Source: DAOUKH01 sp034421515
Lineage (GTDB): Bacteria > Chloroflexota > Dehalococcoidia > SHYB01
Assembly: GCA_034421515.1 (NCBI GenBank)
Contig: DAOUKH010000023.1
Location: 73,965-137,964, forward strand
Direction of reading: 5' to 3'
Length of the DNA: 64,000 bases
The position numbers and the translations under genes are program-made. The notes beneath the pieces are model-generated. The model saw nothing but the letters and a program-made list of their open reading frames with translations. It was not told the origin of the DNA and searched no databases. Shown here piece by piece: positions 7,915 to 15,482 of the stretch; the stretch's first letter is position 1; every line of letters starts with the position of its first letter.

Positions 7915-8808
7915 GTGTCTAGCCGAAGGATGAGGAACTTGGGCCGCGCGACGCTCAACGTACTTCGCACGGCCCGCGCGAAGCCGCTGGGAGCCGTTGG
8001 CGCCGTCGTCGTGTTCGTCGCCGCCGTGCTCGCGGTCTTCGGGCCCCTGATCGCTCCCTTCGACCCCCTAGAGCCGCACTACGACAATCTCTTCGAGGAG
8101 CCCGGCGGGACGTTTCTGCTCGGCACGGACAACTTTGGCCGCGATCAACTCAGCCGGCTCATCGTCGGCGCCCGGCCCGTGCTTTTTGTGGCGGTGGTCT
8201 CCGTGGTCGTGGGCAGCCTCATCGGGGCGTTCTTGGGGCTGGTCAGCGGTTTTCGCGGAGGGTGGGTAGACCTGGGAATACAGCGGGTCGTCGACGGGCT
8301 CCTCTCGTTGCCAACGCTGATCCTGGCCCTATCCATTGTCTCTCTCTTGGGGCCTAGCGATATCAACGTCGTCATCGCTCTCGCGGTTGTCGTCGTGCCG
8401 ATAGCGAGCCGGGTGGTGCGTTCGGTGACGCTGAGCGCCAAGGAAGAGGTCTACGTGGAAGCAGCCCGATCGCTGGGGGCCTCGGACGCAAGGATCATGT
8501 TCCGGCACATTGCGCCGAACACGCTGGCTTCCCTGATGGTGCTCGTCACGAACCAGATTGGATGGGCGATCGTCGTCGTCGCGGCCCTGAGTTTCCTCGG
8601 CGTTGCCTCGCCGCCGCCTGAGCCCTCATGGGGGAGGATGCTCTCCGAAGGGGTCCGGCAGCACGCCAACACGGCGCCCTGGCTGACGATTTCCTCTGCC
8701 CTGTTCATCACCTTCGCCGTTTTCGGCTTCGCCGCCATGGGCGACGCGGCACGCGATCTTCTCGACCCCAGACTCAGAGGCGCGGACGTTCGAGTGTCGG
8801 GGCCGTAG
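7915..8808 (+). CDS. ABC transporter permease, DppC type, importer 1
   Basis: A 297-residue permease of the DppC type. It has an N-terminal helix, a periplasmic segment with FLLGTDNFGRDQLSRLI, and the EAA coupling loop KEEVYVEAARSLGASDARIM. The tail DAARDLLDPRLRG is typical. I take the GTG at 7915 because GGAG lies just upstream; an ATG at 7930 is possible. It forms the membrane channel with the gene before it. No ATPase gene follows. Confidence 0.92.
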   Translation: MSSRRMRNLGRATLNVLRTARAKPLGAVGAVVVFVAAVLAVFGPLIAPFDPLEPHYDNLFEEPGGTFLLGTDNFGRDQLSRLIVGARPVLFVAVVSVVVGSLIGAFLGLVSGFRGGWVDLGIQRVVDGLLSLPTLILALSIVSLLGPSDINVVIALAVVVVPIASRVVRSVTLSAKEEVYVEAARSLGASDARIMFRHIAPNTLASLMVLVTNQIGWAIVVVAALSFLGVASPPPEPSWGRMLSEGVRQHANTAPWLTISSALFITFAVFGFAAMGDAARDLLDPRLRGADVRVSGP

Positions 8809-9002
8809 TTCCGTACGGGGTTTAGCGCCCTTCCAGGAGCCGCGGGTCATCAGGCTTGCAAGCATCGCTGTCAGAGAACCCGTTGAAGGATGCAGGCGAT
8901 TTCGAGGTCTCACCCGGCACAGGGCATGCGACGATTCCGCGCGGCTGGTCGTCAAATCGGCGTGATGGTCCTCACGCCCGCGAGAAGGGGAAGGCGCAAT
9001 CC

Positions 9003-9031
9003 TTGACGGTCATTGTCACGGCCGCTAGTTT
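9003..9031 (+). promoter_or_regulatory. Candidate promoter for the VOC gene
   Basis: TTGACG (9003-9008) and TAGTTT (9026-9031) are 17 bases apart, about 45 bases before the ATG at 9077. The -35 box is near consensus and the -10 box is weak. The 268-base gap holding it (8809-9076) has no other feature that I can see. Confidence 0.5.
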
Positions 9032-9076
9032 CATTTCGGTTGGCTCGGCGGACTAGCCGGGAGATGGGAGGCGGGA

Positions 9077-9478
9077 ATGGTGCAGGTGTTGGAGCTCGAT
9101 CACATCGCCCTCAACGTGCGTGACATGGATGCCGCTTTGGCGTTCTACGTGGACTTGCTCGGTTTGGAGTGCCTGAGGTTGGAAGAGTTCAGAAGGGGCG
9201 AGGTACCCTTCGTTTCCGCTCGGGTTACCGGCGACACGATCCTCGATTTCTTCCCGCATGAGGGACCTGTGGAAGGCCAGAATCAGGACCACTTTTGCTT
9301 CGTCATCGCCGAGACGGACATGCATGCCTTGTCGAGGCGGCTCCGCGACCGGAAGGTACCGATCGTGCAGGACGTGATAGACCGTTGGGGCGCGCGTGGC
9401 ATGGGGGTATCGCTCTACGTCAACGATCCCGACGGCAACATGGTGGAGCTTCGCTGCTACAAGGCGACGCAGGCGTAG
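9077..9478 (+). CDS. VOC family (glyoxalase/bleomycin resistance/dioxygenase) protein
   Basis: A 133-residue single-module protein of the vicinal oxygen chelate superfamily. It shows the beta-alpha-beta pattern, beginning LDHIALNVRDMDAALAFYVDLLGL with the first metal-ligand His. The last strand, VNDPDGNMVELRCY, has the C-terminal metal-ligand Glu. The strong ribosome site GGGAGGCGGG precedes the ATG. VOC proteins include lyases, isomerases and ring-cleavage dioxygenases, so the reaction is open. It stands alone, converging on the ketopantoate-reductase-like gene. Confidence 0.87.
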   Translation: MVQVLELDHIALNVRDMDAALAFYVDLLGLECLRLEEFRRGEVPFVSARVTGDTILDFFPHEGPVEGQNQDHFCFVIAETDMHALSRRLRDRKVPIVQDVIDRWGARGMGVSLYVNDPDGNMVELRCYKATQA

Positions 9479-9484
9479 AGGAAG

Positions 9485-10531
9485 TTACCGCGCAAGCTCG
9501 CGCTGTATCAGCCCGAGGTTTGAAGGGCTGGGAGTGAGTCCTCCGGCTTCGACCCGCTTGATGAGCGCGGTGATCGCCGCGTTGGCCGGCGCGGGGACGT
9601 CGACTTCCTTGGCTCTGGCGGCCACGTACCCGTTCAGGAAGTCGATCTCGGTCTTTCGTCCTTTCAGGATGTCTTGAAGTAGCGAGGCTCGGGTCTCTTC
9701 TGCCGCCTTGGCGCCCTGAAGCATCATGGCCTTTTCGACCCTGCGGACATCGCGGCCCTCCGCGGCGTCGGCGAAAGCGCGCGCCGGCAGGCCGCGAATC
9801 TCACCGATTCGATAGCCGAGCGCCTCGCCCACCCGCACGACCTCGCCTCCCAGCCTGAGGGCAATTCCGCGTGCGGTCGGGTCGTGCGTCATCGTCTTCG
9901 TCGTCATCGTGGTCAAGCCGGCGAGCGCGTTCGACATACAGTTCATCACCAGCTTCGACCAACGTTCGCCCATGATGTTGTCGGAGACGCGTGACTTGCC
10001 CACGGAACTCATGATGCCGGCCAACTCCTCGATCCGGGGGGTGACCCTCCCGTCCCGTTCGCCGACCGTCCAGGCGATGCGGTCGGGCAGGTTGTTCCGG
10101 CTGGGACGCCCCGGCCCGCCCAGGCTCGCCGTCAGCGTGACGACACAGGGGATTTCGCGATGTTGCCCCACCATTCCGGCGATGAGGTCGTCGCACATTC
10201 CGTTCTGGCAGCCAACAACATAGCCGTCTTCCTTCAGATACGGTTCGATGAGCTTCGCCGACCACTGCGTGTCATAACCCTTGACGGCGAGGAAGACGAC
10301 ATCGAACGGCTCTCTCACGGTGCAGACCTCGAAGAGGTGCAGCGCCTTCACCGCTATGTCGAAGGTGTCGTCTTCGCGGGTCGATAGGCGGAGGCCGTTG
10401 GCTTTCATGGCCTCCACGTGCTCAGGCCACTGATCGATGAGGGTGACGTCTTCGCCCGCCATGGTCAGGTAGCCGCCAAGGCTTCCGCCAATCCCTCCGG
10501 CACCGACAATGGCCAAGCGTTTTCGTGTCAT
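9485..10531 (-). CDS. 2-dehydropantoate 2-reductase family (PanE/ApbA-like) oxidoreductase
   Basis: A 348-residue NAD(P)H-dependent reductase. The N-terminal Rossmann motif is LAIVGAGGIGGSLGGYL. Residues ~190-300 form the helical C-terminal domain of the family (WSKLVMNCMSNALAGLTTMT, where Lys and Asn are usually catalytic). I chose the ATG at 10531 because AGGGA precedes it and it lies 10 bases after the end of the SDR gene. A longer frame from 10564 would overlap the SDR. The family includes true ketopantoate reductases and many degradative 2-keto-acid reductases. The setting, with an SDR and no pantothenate genes, favours a catabolic role. Confidence 0.82.
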   Translation of the reverse strand: MTRKRLAIVGAGGIGGSLGGYLTMAGEDVTLIDQWPEHVEAMKANGLRLSTREDDTFDIAVKALHLFEVCTVREPFDVVFLAVKGYDTQWSAKLIEPYLKEDGYVVGCQNGMCDDLIAGMVGQHREIPCVVTLTASLGGPGRPSRNNLPDRIAWTVGERDGRVTPRIEELAGIMSSVGKSRVSDNIMGERWSKLVMNCMSNALAGLTTMTTKTMTHDPTARGIALRLGGEVVRVGEALGYRIGEIRGLPARAFADAAEGRDVRRVEKAMMLQGAKAAEETRASLLQDILKGRKTEIDFLNGYVAARAKEVDVPAPANAAITALIKRVEAGGLTPSPSNLGLIQRELAR

Positions 10532-10541
10532 ACGTCCCTGC

Positions 10542-11354
10542 TTACGGCATCCACTCCCCGCCATTTACGTGGATGGTCTGCCCGACGATGAAGTCGGCGT
10601 CGTCGGAGCACAGGTAGAGGATGGCCGCGGCCACGTCACCGGGCCGGCCGATCCTGCCGCGAGGGATGCGCTGGAGGCGGGCCTTCATTGCTTCGGAGTC
10701 TTCGCCGGCGCGCTCGGCCTCCCGTTCCGCCGTCATGATGGAGCCGGGCACGACACAGTTGACGACCACGCCGTTGGCCACGACTTCCACCGCCAGGGCC
10801 CGCGTGAACCCGACGAGGCCGGCCTTGGCGCCGGCGTAGTGCGTGAGTACGCGGCCCCGGAGCCACGGCTGGCCGCTCATGGCGATGCTGCCCACGGTCA
10901 CGATACGCCCTTCCCGGCGCGGCTCCATGGCGACGACAGCGGCACGGCACAGGGCGAAGACGCTGCGAAGGTTGTTCGCCATGACGCGGTCCCATTCGGC
11001 GTCGGAGAGGTTGTCGATGGTGAGCCTGGTCTCGGGCATCTTCAGTCCGGGGAGCGTCCGGCCGATATTGCCGTGGATTGCGGCGAGCGCGTAAATGGGG
11101 CCGAAGGACCGTTCGGCCGAAGCGATCACCGCCTCCGCGCTATCCGGCTTGTTGAGGTCGGCGGCGAAGGCTTCTACCTGGGCGCCCTGGGCGGTCAGGT
11201 CGCCGGCCAAACGGGAGACTGGATCATCTAGGACGTCGGTCGCCAGAACCGATGCCCCTTCCATGGCGAACCGCCGGGCGGTCTCCGCCCCGATGGGTCC
11301 GCCTGCGCCCGTGACGATGACGGTTCGGCCTTCGAATTGGCGGCCCGGCTTCAT
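10542..11354 (-). CDS. SDR family NAD(P)-dependent oxidoreductase
   Basis: A 270-residue short-chain dehydrogenase. The cofactor motif is IVTGAGGPIGAETA near residue 10. The catalytic elements are all present: Ser in TVGSIAMSG and the YxxxK motif in HYAGAKAGL. The C-terminus FIVGQTIHVNGGEWMP is standard. The ATG at 11354 is preceded by GGGAG. It is followed by the ketopantoate-reductase-like gene, probably in one transcript. It is divergent from the amidase gene, with overlapping promoters between them. The substrate is unknown. Confidence 0.9.
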   Translation of the reverse strand: MKPGRQFEGRTVIVTGAGGPIGAETARRFAMEGASVLATDVLDDPVSRLAGDLTAQGAQVEAFAADLNKPDSAEAVIASAERSFGPIYALAAIHGNIGRTLPGLKMPETRLTIDNLSDAEWDRVMANNLRSVFALCRAAVVAMEPRREGRIVTVGSIAMSGQPWLRGRVLTHYAGAKAGLVGFTRALAVEVVANGVVVNCVVPGSIMTAEREAERAGEDSEAMKARLQRIPRGRIGRPGDVAAAILYLCSDDADFIVGQTIHVNGGEWMP

Positions 11355-11384
11355 AGTTCGCGTTGCTCCCAGGGTTCGATCCGC

Positions 11385-11427
11385 ACGATAGAGTCGCCTT
11401 GACCCTCCGTCAAGGTGCACCTACGCT
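11385..11427. promoter_or_regulatory. Overlapping divergent promoters with an inverted-repeat operator candidate
   Basis: On the minus strand, TTGACG (11413-11408) and TATCGT (11390-11385) are 17 bases apart, facing the SDR. On the plus strand, TTGACC (11399-11404) and TACGCT (11422-11427) are 17 bases apart, facing the amidase. The two -35 boxes form an inverted repeat, CCTTGAC-N5-GTCAAGG (11397-11415). A regulator bound there could control both directions. Confidence 0.5.
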
Positions 11428-11450
11428 GCGGTATCCACGAGGTCTTTCAC

Positions 11451-12878
11451 ATGAGCGCGACCGAGCTTTGCCGCCTGACGTTGGGCGAGCAGTCGAGGCT
11501 GATCGAGAGCGGGAGGATTTCTCCTGTCGAGCTCACGCAGGCGTGCCTCGACCAGATTGACGCCACGGACGCCTTGATGCGGGCGTTCATCACCGTGACG
11601 GGAGACGAAGCTCTGCGCGACGCCAAGCAAGCGGAGCCGGCCATTGTGCGAGGTGGTCGCCTAGGGCCCCTCCACGGCGTGCCGATGGCGGTAAAGGACC
11701 TAATCGACGTGAAGGGAGCCCGCACCACGTGCGGGTCTCAGACCCAGCCCGATTTCGTTGCGGAGGCCGACGCGACGAGTGTTCGGCGGCTGCGGCAGGC
11801 CGGGGCCGTGATCGTGGGCAAGACGAACCTCAATGAGTTCGCGCTGGGGGCAACGGGCCAGAACCCGCACTACGGTGACACGAAGAACCCCTGGGACCGG
11901 CGCCGTATCTCCGGCGGCTCCAGCGGCGGCTCGGGCGCCGCCGTGGCGTCCGGATCCTGTGCTGCCGCCCTGGGAACCGACACGGGCGGGTCGGTGCGCA
12001 TTCCGGCGGCGCTATGCGGCGTTGTGGGAATCAAGCCCACCTACGGCCGGATCAGCGTGCACGGCGTGGCGGCGTTGTCATGGTCGCTCGACCATGTTGG
12101 AGTGCTCGCGCGCGGGGTAGAGGACGCCGCGCTGGTCCTGAACGAGCTCTGCGGCCCCGATCCCGCCGACCCGACCTCCCTGGACGTTCCCACGCCCGAC
12201 TTCACCGCGGATATCCGAAGCGGGGCGGGGACGATGACGATCGGCGTGCCCCAGGAATTCGTTTGGGACATGTTGACGGCCGACGTCGAGGTGGCGGTCC
12301 GTGAGGGTATCGAGACGCTTCGGGCCTGCGGAGCTGCGGTCCGTGACGTTTCCCTGCCGCTTTTTGCCACAACCACGGAGGTGTCCGCTCCCATCCTGGG
12401 CGCCGAGGCCTTCTCGGTGTATCGGGACGTTATCGAGAACCACGGCGACATGATCGACCCCGTGGTGAAAGCGCGATTCGATCTGGGGGCCGGCGTTTCC
12501 GCAGTCGCTTACATCACGGCGCAGCGAGACCGCGCCGCTCTGAGAGCACAGGTCAACCGGGCGCTGAAGGATGTGGATGTTCTGGCGTTCCCGACCTGCG
12601 CGGCGGCCGCAGCGGAATTTGGACAGACGGAGGTGGCGATTCGGGACGGATCAATGCCGGCGCTCGATTCCCTGACGCGGCTGACCCGCCTGTCCAATCT
12701 CACGGGATTCCCCTCGATCTCAGTCTGTTGCGGCTTCGGGCAAGACGGCATGCCCATCGGCATGCAACTAGTCGGCCGGCCGCTCGATGAAGCAACCCTC
12801 ATCAGGGTTGCGTATGCCTATGAACAGGCGACGGACTGGCACATCCGTGCGCCCGACCTTTCTCCGTTCGCCGATTGA
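11451..12878 (+). CDS. Amidase signature family amidohydrolase
   Basis: A 475-residue amidase signature enzyme that hydrolyses amide bonds. The Ser-cisSer-Lys triad is visible: Lys82 (VPMAVKDLID), the cis-Ser in GGSSGGSG (Ser157/Ser158), and nucleophile Ser181 in GTDTGGSVRIPA. The spacing (about +75, then +24) matches the fatty-acid amide hydrolase layout. The ATG at 11451 follows GAGG, and the longer frame from 11415 lacks a ribosome site. The family includes GatA, but there is no GatB/GatC here, so it is probably a stand-alone amidase. It could serve the amides made by the nitrile hydratase at 52-54 kb, though it is 40 kb away. Confidence 0.92.
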   Translation: MSATELCRLTLGEQSRLIESGRISPVELTQACLDQIDATDALMRAFITVTGDEALRDAKQAEPAIVRGGRLGPLHGVPMAVKDLIDVKGARTTCGSQTQPDFVAEADATSVRRLRQAGAVIVGKTNLNEFALGATGQNPHYGDTKNPWDRRRISGGSSGGSGAAVASGSCAAALGTDTGGSVRIPAALCGVVGIKPTYGRISVHGVAALSWSLDHVGVLARGVEDAALVLNELCGPDPADPTSLDVPTPDFTADIRSGAGTMTIGVPQEFVWDMLTADVEVAVREGIETLRACGAAVRDVSLPLFATTTEVSAPILGAEAFSVYRDVIENHGDMIDPVVKARFDLGAGVSAVAYITAQRDRAALRAQVNRALKDVDVLAFPTCAAAAAEFGQTEVAIRDGSMPALDSLTRLTRLSNLTGFPSISVCCGFGQDGMPIGMQLVGRPLDEATLIRVAYAYEQATDWHIRAPDLSPFAD

Positions 12879-12936
12879 CTCGAACCCAAGACTCCTTGTA
12901 GGCTCGGCTGCCGGGATCTCTGGTGGGGGTGCGTTC

Positions 12937-13374
12937 ATGCTGCTCGTCAAGTCCTATTGGGTGATACCGCCGATCGTCGACGGGACGAAGAGTCAGACCA
13001 GACGGTTCGAAGACCCGAAGGTCGAGCCCGGCACGATTCACGCGGCCAAGCGCTTCAAATCCGATCCGGCGTTCGCTCGGGTGCGTATCAAGCGGGTCTG
13101 GAGGGAGCCGCTAGGGGCCATCACCGACGAGGACGCCAGAGCGGAGGCGTACAACGACCGAGTCGACTTCCTAAGGGGCATCTGCCGGGCGCATTGCAAC
13201 CGCGGGACGCTCGGCAAGACGCCGAGGGAGTGGATGCAACTCCTCGACGACATGATCGCCGGTAGGGACAAGGGGCCGACGATCTGGGCGGTGGAGTTCG
13301 AACACGTCCAGACGCTATGGGACCCTTCGGCCGGTGAGCCGAGGCCTCCGAAACGGAAGCGCGCTAGAGCCTAA
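12937..13374 (+). CDS. ASCH/PUA-like small protein, paralogue 1
   Basis: A 145-residue basic protein that I do not recognise with certainty. Its pattern (VDGTKSQTRRF, then VRIKRVWREPLGAITDEDA, then AVEFEHV) resembles ASCH-domain proteins, a PUA-like fold linked to RNA binding. The paralogue at 14603-15010 shares RVW-x-x-PLG-x-x-T-x-EDA and the segment after it. The Lys/Arg-rich tail supports nucleic-acid binding. The ATG at 12937 follows GTGGGGGTG. The last 11 bases overlap the convergent CapA-like gene. Confidence 0.6.
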   Translation: MLLVKSYWVIPPIVDGTKSQTRRFEDPKVEPGTIHAAKRFKSDPAFARVRIKRVWREPLGAITDEDARAEAYNDRVDFLRGICRAHCNRGTLGKTPREWMQLLDDMIAGRDKGPTIWAVEFEHVQTLWDPSAGEPRPPKRKRARA

Positions 13375-14491
13375 CGCGTACCGAGCCATCTTCTTGGATG
13401 AGCTCGGTGTCGCAGCCGACACCGCGGCAGGACGCCTCCACGAAGGAGCACCAGTCCTTCCAAAGCTCCGGGTTGCGTGAGGGGTCGATAGGGAAGGGCT
13501 GGCCCTCGCCGGCGATCTGACACGGCGTCAGTGTCAGCGACTCCAGGCTACCGCCGTTGATTTCGGCTTTCACGATCACGGTCTTCTTCTGGTGCGCCGA
13601 TGAGATCGGGGAGTGGAAGGCGTAGGTGGGGTCGGCCTTGCGCTTGTAGAGCTTGTCGACGGCGTACTGGTAGTCTTCGTAGCCCTCGCGGTACTTGGTC
13701 GCTACCGAGAAGTCGCCGAGGCAGTAGAAGATGGGCTTTCCCTTGTAGAGTTCGATGGCTTTGAGTATGTGCGCGTGGTGGCCCAACACCATGTCCGCCC
13801 CGGCGTCGACGGCGGCGTGGGCAACGACGGGCTCGTAGTCGGCCAGTTCAATGAGGAGGTTGTGAATCCCCCAGTGGAACGATGCGATCACGTAGTCGGC
13901 ATTGGCGCGGACGTTGGCCACGTCTTCCTGCATGTTCGCCACGTCTTCTGGGTCGGGGACGGTGACGACCTGTGGGGGTGTGCCTGGCTGCCAGTCGGTC
14001 TGTCGATAGAAGGTCGAAACTCTCAGGGGTGCGGGGCCCGGGCGTTTCGGGCCGGCCTCGTGGCCCCAGGGCACGACGGACACGTAGGCCAGGAAGGCCA
14101 CCCGAGTCCCGTTGCGCTCGAAGATGACAGGCCGGCGGGCCTCTTCCAGGTTCCGGCCAGCGCCGACGGGATGGATGCCGTGCTGCCGAAGCCATTCGAG
14201 GCTTTCAAGCAACGCCTCAGGGCCGTAATCTCCCGAGTGGTTGCCGGCAACGGACATCACGTCGATGCCGGCGTGCGTAAAGGCGTTCACACTGGAAAGC
14301 GGGGCCAGCATCACGCTGGCGTAGCCGCCCTGGGGGCATCCGCTCCGGGCGAGGTTGCCCTCGAGCTGGGCGAACGTGATGTCGCCCTCGCGGAGGATTG
14401 GGGCGACGTGCTCAAGGACCCACTCCGGGTCCTCTTCGCGCATGATCCTGATGTCGCCGACGGCCCTCAGCAAGACCCTTCCCCGTTCCAT
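13364..14491 (-). CDS. CapA family (poly-gamma-glutamate synthesis-type) metallophosphatase-fold protein
   Basis: A 375-residue protein of the CapA/PgsA family, a calcineurin-like fold. The landmarks are AVGDIRI (residues ~10-16), QLEGNLA, VAGNHSGDYG, ASFHWGIH and GHHAHILKAIELYKGKPIFYCLGDF. CapA proteins in capsule operons are membrane-anchored. This one has no signal peptide and no pgsB or pgsC neighbours, so it is probably a soluble hydrolase of unknown substrate. The start at 14491 has GGGGGTG upstream and a good promoter at 14531-14559. Confidence 0.85.
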   Translation of the reverse strand: MERGRVLLRAVGDIRIMREEDPEWVLEHVAPILREGDITFAQLEGNLARSGCPQGGYASVMLAPLSSVNAFTHAGIDVMSVAGNHSGDYGPEALLESLEWLRQHGIHPVGAGRNLEEARRPVIFERNGTRVAFLAYVSVVPWGHEAGPKRPGPAPLRVSTFYRQTDWQPGTPPQVVTVPDPEDVANMQEDVANVRANADYVIASFHWGIHNLLIELADYEPVVAHAAVDAGADMVLGHHAHILKAIELYKGKPIFYCLGDFSVATKYREGYEDYQYAVDKLYKRKADPTYAFHSPISSAHQKKTVIVKAEINGGSLESLTLTPCQIAGEGQPFPIDPSRNPELWKDWCSFVEASCRGVGCDTELIQEDGSVRVRL

Positions 14492-14530
14492 CGCGCACCC
14501 CCGGTCCGGCTGGTTCCGCCGAGTGTGCCG

Positions 14531-14559
14531 ATTGTAATGAAGGGCCGCAGGGGGGTCAA
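14531..14559 (-). promoter_or_regulatory. Promoter of the CapA-like gene
   Basis: On the minus strand, TTGACC (14559-14554) and TACAAT (14536-14531) are 17 bases apart. Each box differs from consensus at one position. Transcription would start near 14524, about 33 bases before the ATG. On the plus strand a TATGAT at 14574-14579 may serve the divergent ASCH-like gene, but I see no -35 box for it. Confidence 0.7.
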
Positions 14560-14602
14560 AACCGGGGCCGTGCTATGATCCGCCCGGGTCGAGGAGGTCG
14601 AT

Positions 14603-15010
14603 ATGATTAAGGTGCGGGAGTTTTGGAAGGACGCCGTCTTACAGGGGAAGAAGACCCGCTCCTACCGGCCGTGGAAGCGTCCGTTCAGGGTGGGGAGCCT
14701 GCACGAGTGCAAGCCTGGGCGTTTTGCTCCCGGATTCGCCTGGGTGGAGATCACGAGGGTCTGGAAGCAACCCTTAGGCGACGTTACCGAGGAGGATGCG
14801 AACAACAACGGCTACCCCACGCGCGCGGAGATGCTCGAGCACTTTTGCCTGACGTACGCCAAGGAGCGTGCGATGGGTAAGTCCAGCGCATGGTGGAAGG
14901 AGACCCTGCGGCAAGTGTTGGACCGCACCGGGCAGGGGCCGGACGTGTGGTGCATGGAGTTCCGCGTCGCCGACCCGCCGGCGAAGGGGAGCCGGTACCG
15001 GAAGGGGTAG
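14603..15010 (+). CDS. ASCH/PUA-like small protein, paralogue 2
   Basis: A 135-residue protein related to the one at 12937. It has GKKTRSYRPWKR near the start, VEITRVWKQPLGDVTEEDA in the middle, and ends in a basic tail. The short GKKT-x-x-x-R stretch fits an ASCH-like domain, whose members are thought to bind RNA or nucleotide derivatives. The ribosome site GAGGAGG sits 6 bases before the ATG. It is divergent from the CapA-like gene, so the two paralogues flank that gene. Function is unknown. Confidence 0.6.
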   Translation: MIKVREFWKDAVLQGKKTRSYRPWKRPFRVGSLHECKPGRFAPGFAWVEITRVWKQPLGDVTEEDANNNGYPTRAEMLEHFCLTYAKERAMGKSSAWWKETLRQVLDRTGQGPDVWCMEFRVADPPAKGSRYRKG

Positions 15011-15038
15011 CGAGGCGAGCGTAGGGTTCGGGCGTCGG

Positions 15039-15476
15039 TCATTGCTGACCCGCGAGCCGGAAGTGAGGGAGGGTGACGCCGGAGTCGAGCCGCGTGAAGA
15101 CGACTTCGACAGCGTCGCCTATCTGTATTTCTTCCGGGGAACCGCCGATCAGATTGCTGAGGATCCGCAAGCCCTCTTGCTCGGCTAACTCCACGACGAC
15201 GATGATGAATGGAAGCCGGTCCTCGAAACCGCGGAAGACTTGCGGGGGCGTGGACGCGAGCTCGGCGACTCTGGTGACGGTCCAGCTGTAGACGGTGCCC
15301 TTCCCGCTGAGCCGAGTCCATGCAGCGCGTGCGCTCTGGCATGCGGGGCAGGCTGGCATAGGCGGGAAGCGGTAGTCGCCGCAGTCCTGACAGCGTTGGC
15401 ACACCAGTTCCTGCCGAGCGCAGGCCTCCCAGAACGGCCTGCTCTCTTCCGTGATCTCCGGGGATGGAGTGGGCAT
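15039..15476 (-). CDS. DUF35 zinc-ribbon/OB-fold protein, partner of the thiolase-like gene
   Basis: A 145-residue DUF35 protein. The N-terminal zinc ribbon has CQRCQDCGDYRFPPMPACPAC, and the C-terminal OB-fold starts at GKGTVYSWTVT. These proteins partner thiolase-like enzymes; in the mycobacterial steroid pathway the DUF35 domain of ChsH2 is needed by the thiolase-like retro-aldolase Ltp2. The gene follows the thiolase-like gene by 6 bases on the minus strand, so the proteins probably form a complex. A second pair lies at 27495-29092. Confidence 0.9.
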   Translation of the reverse strand: MPTPSPEITEESRPFWEACARQELVCQRCQDCGDYRFPPMPACPACQSARAAWTRLSGKGTVYSWTVTRVAELASTPPQVFRGFEDRLPFIIVVVELAEQEGLRILSNLIGGSPEEIQIGDAVEVVFTRLDSGVTLPHFRLAGQQ

Positions 15477-15482
15477 CGTTCC

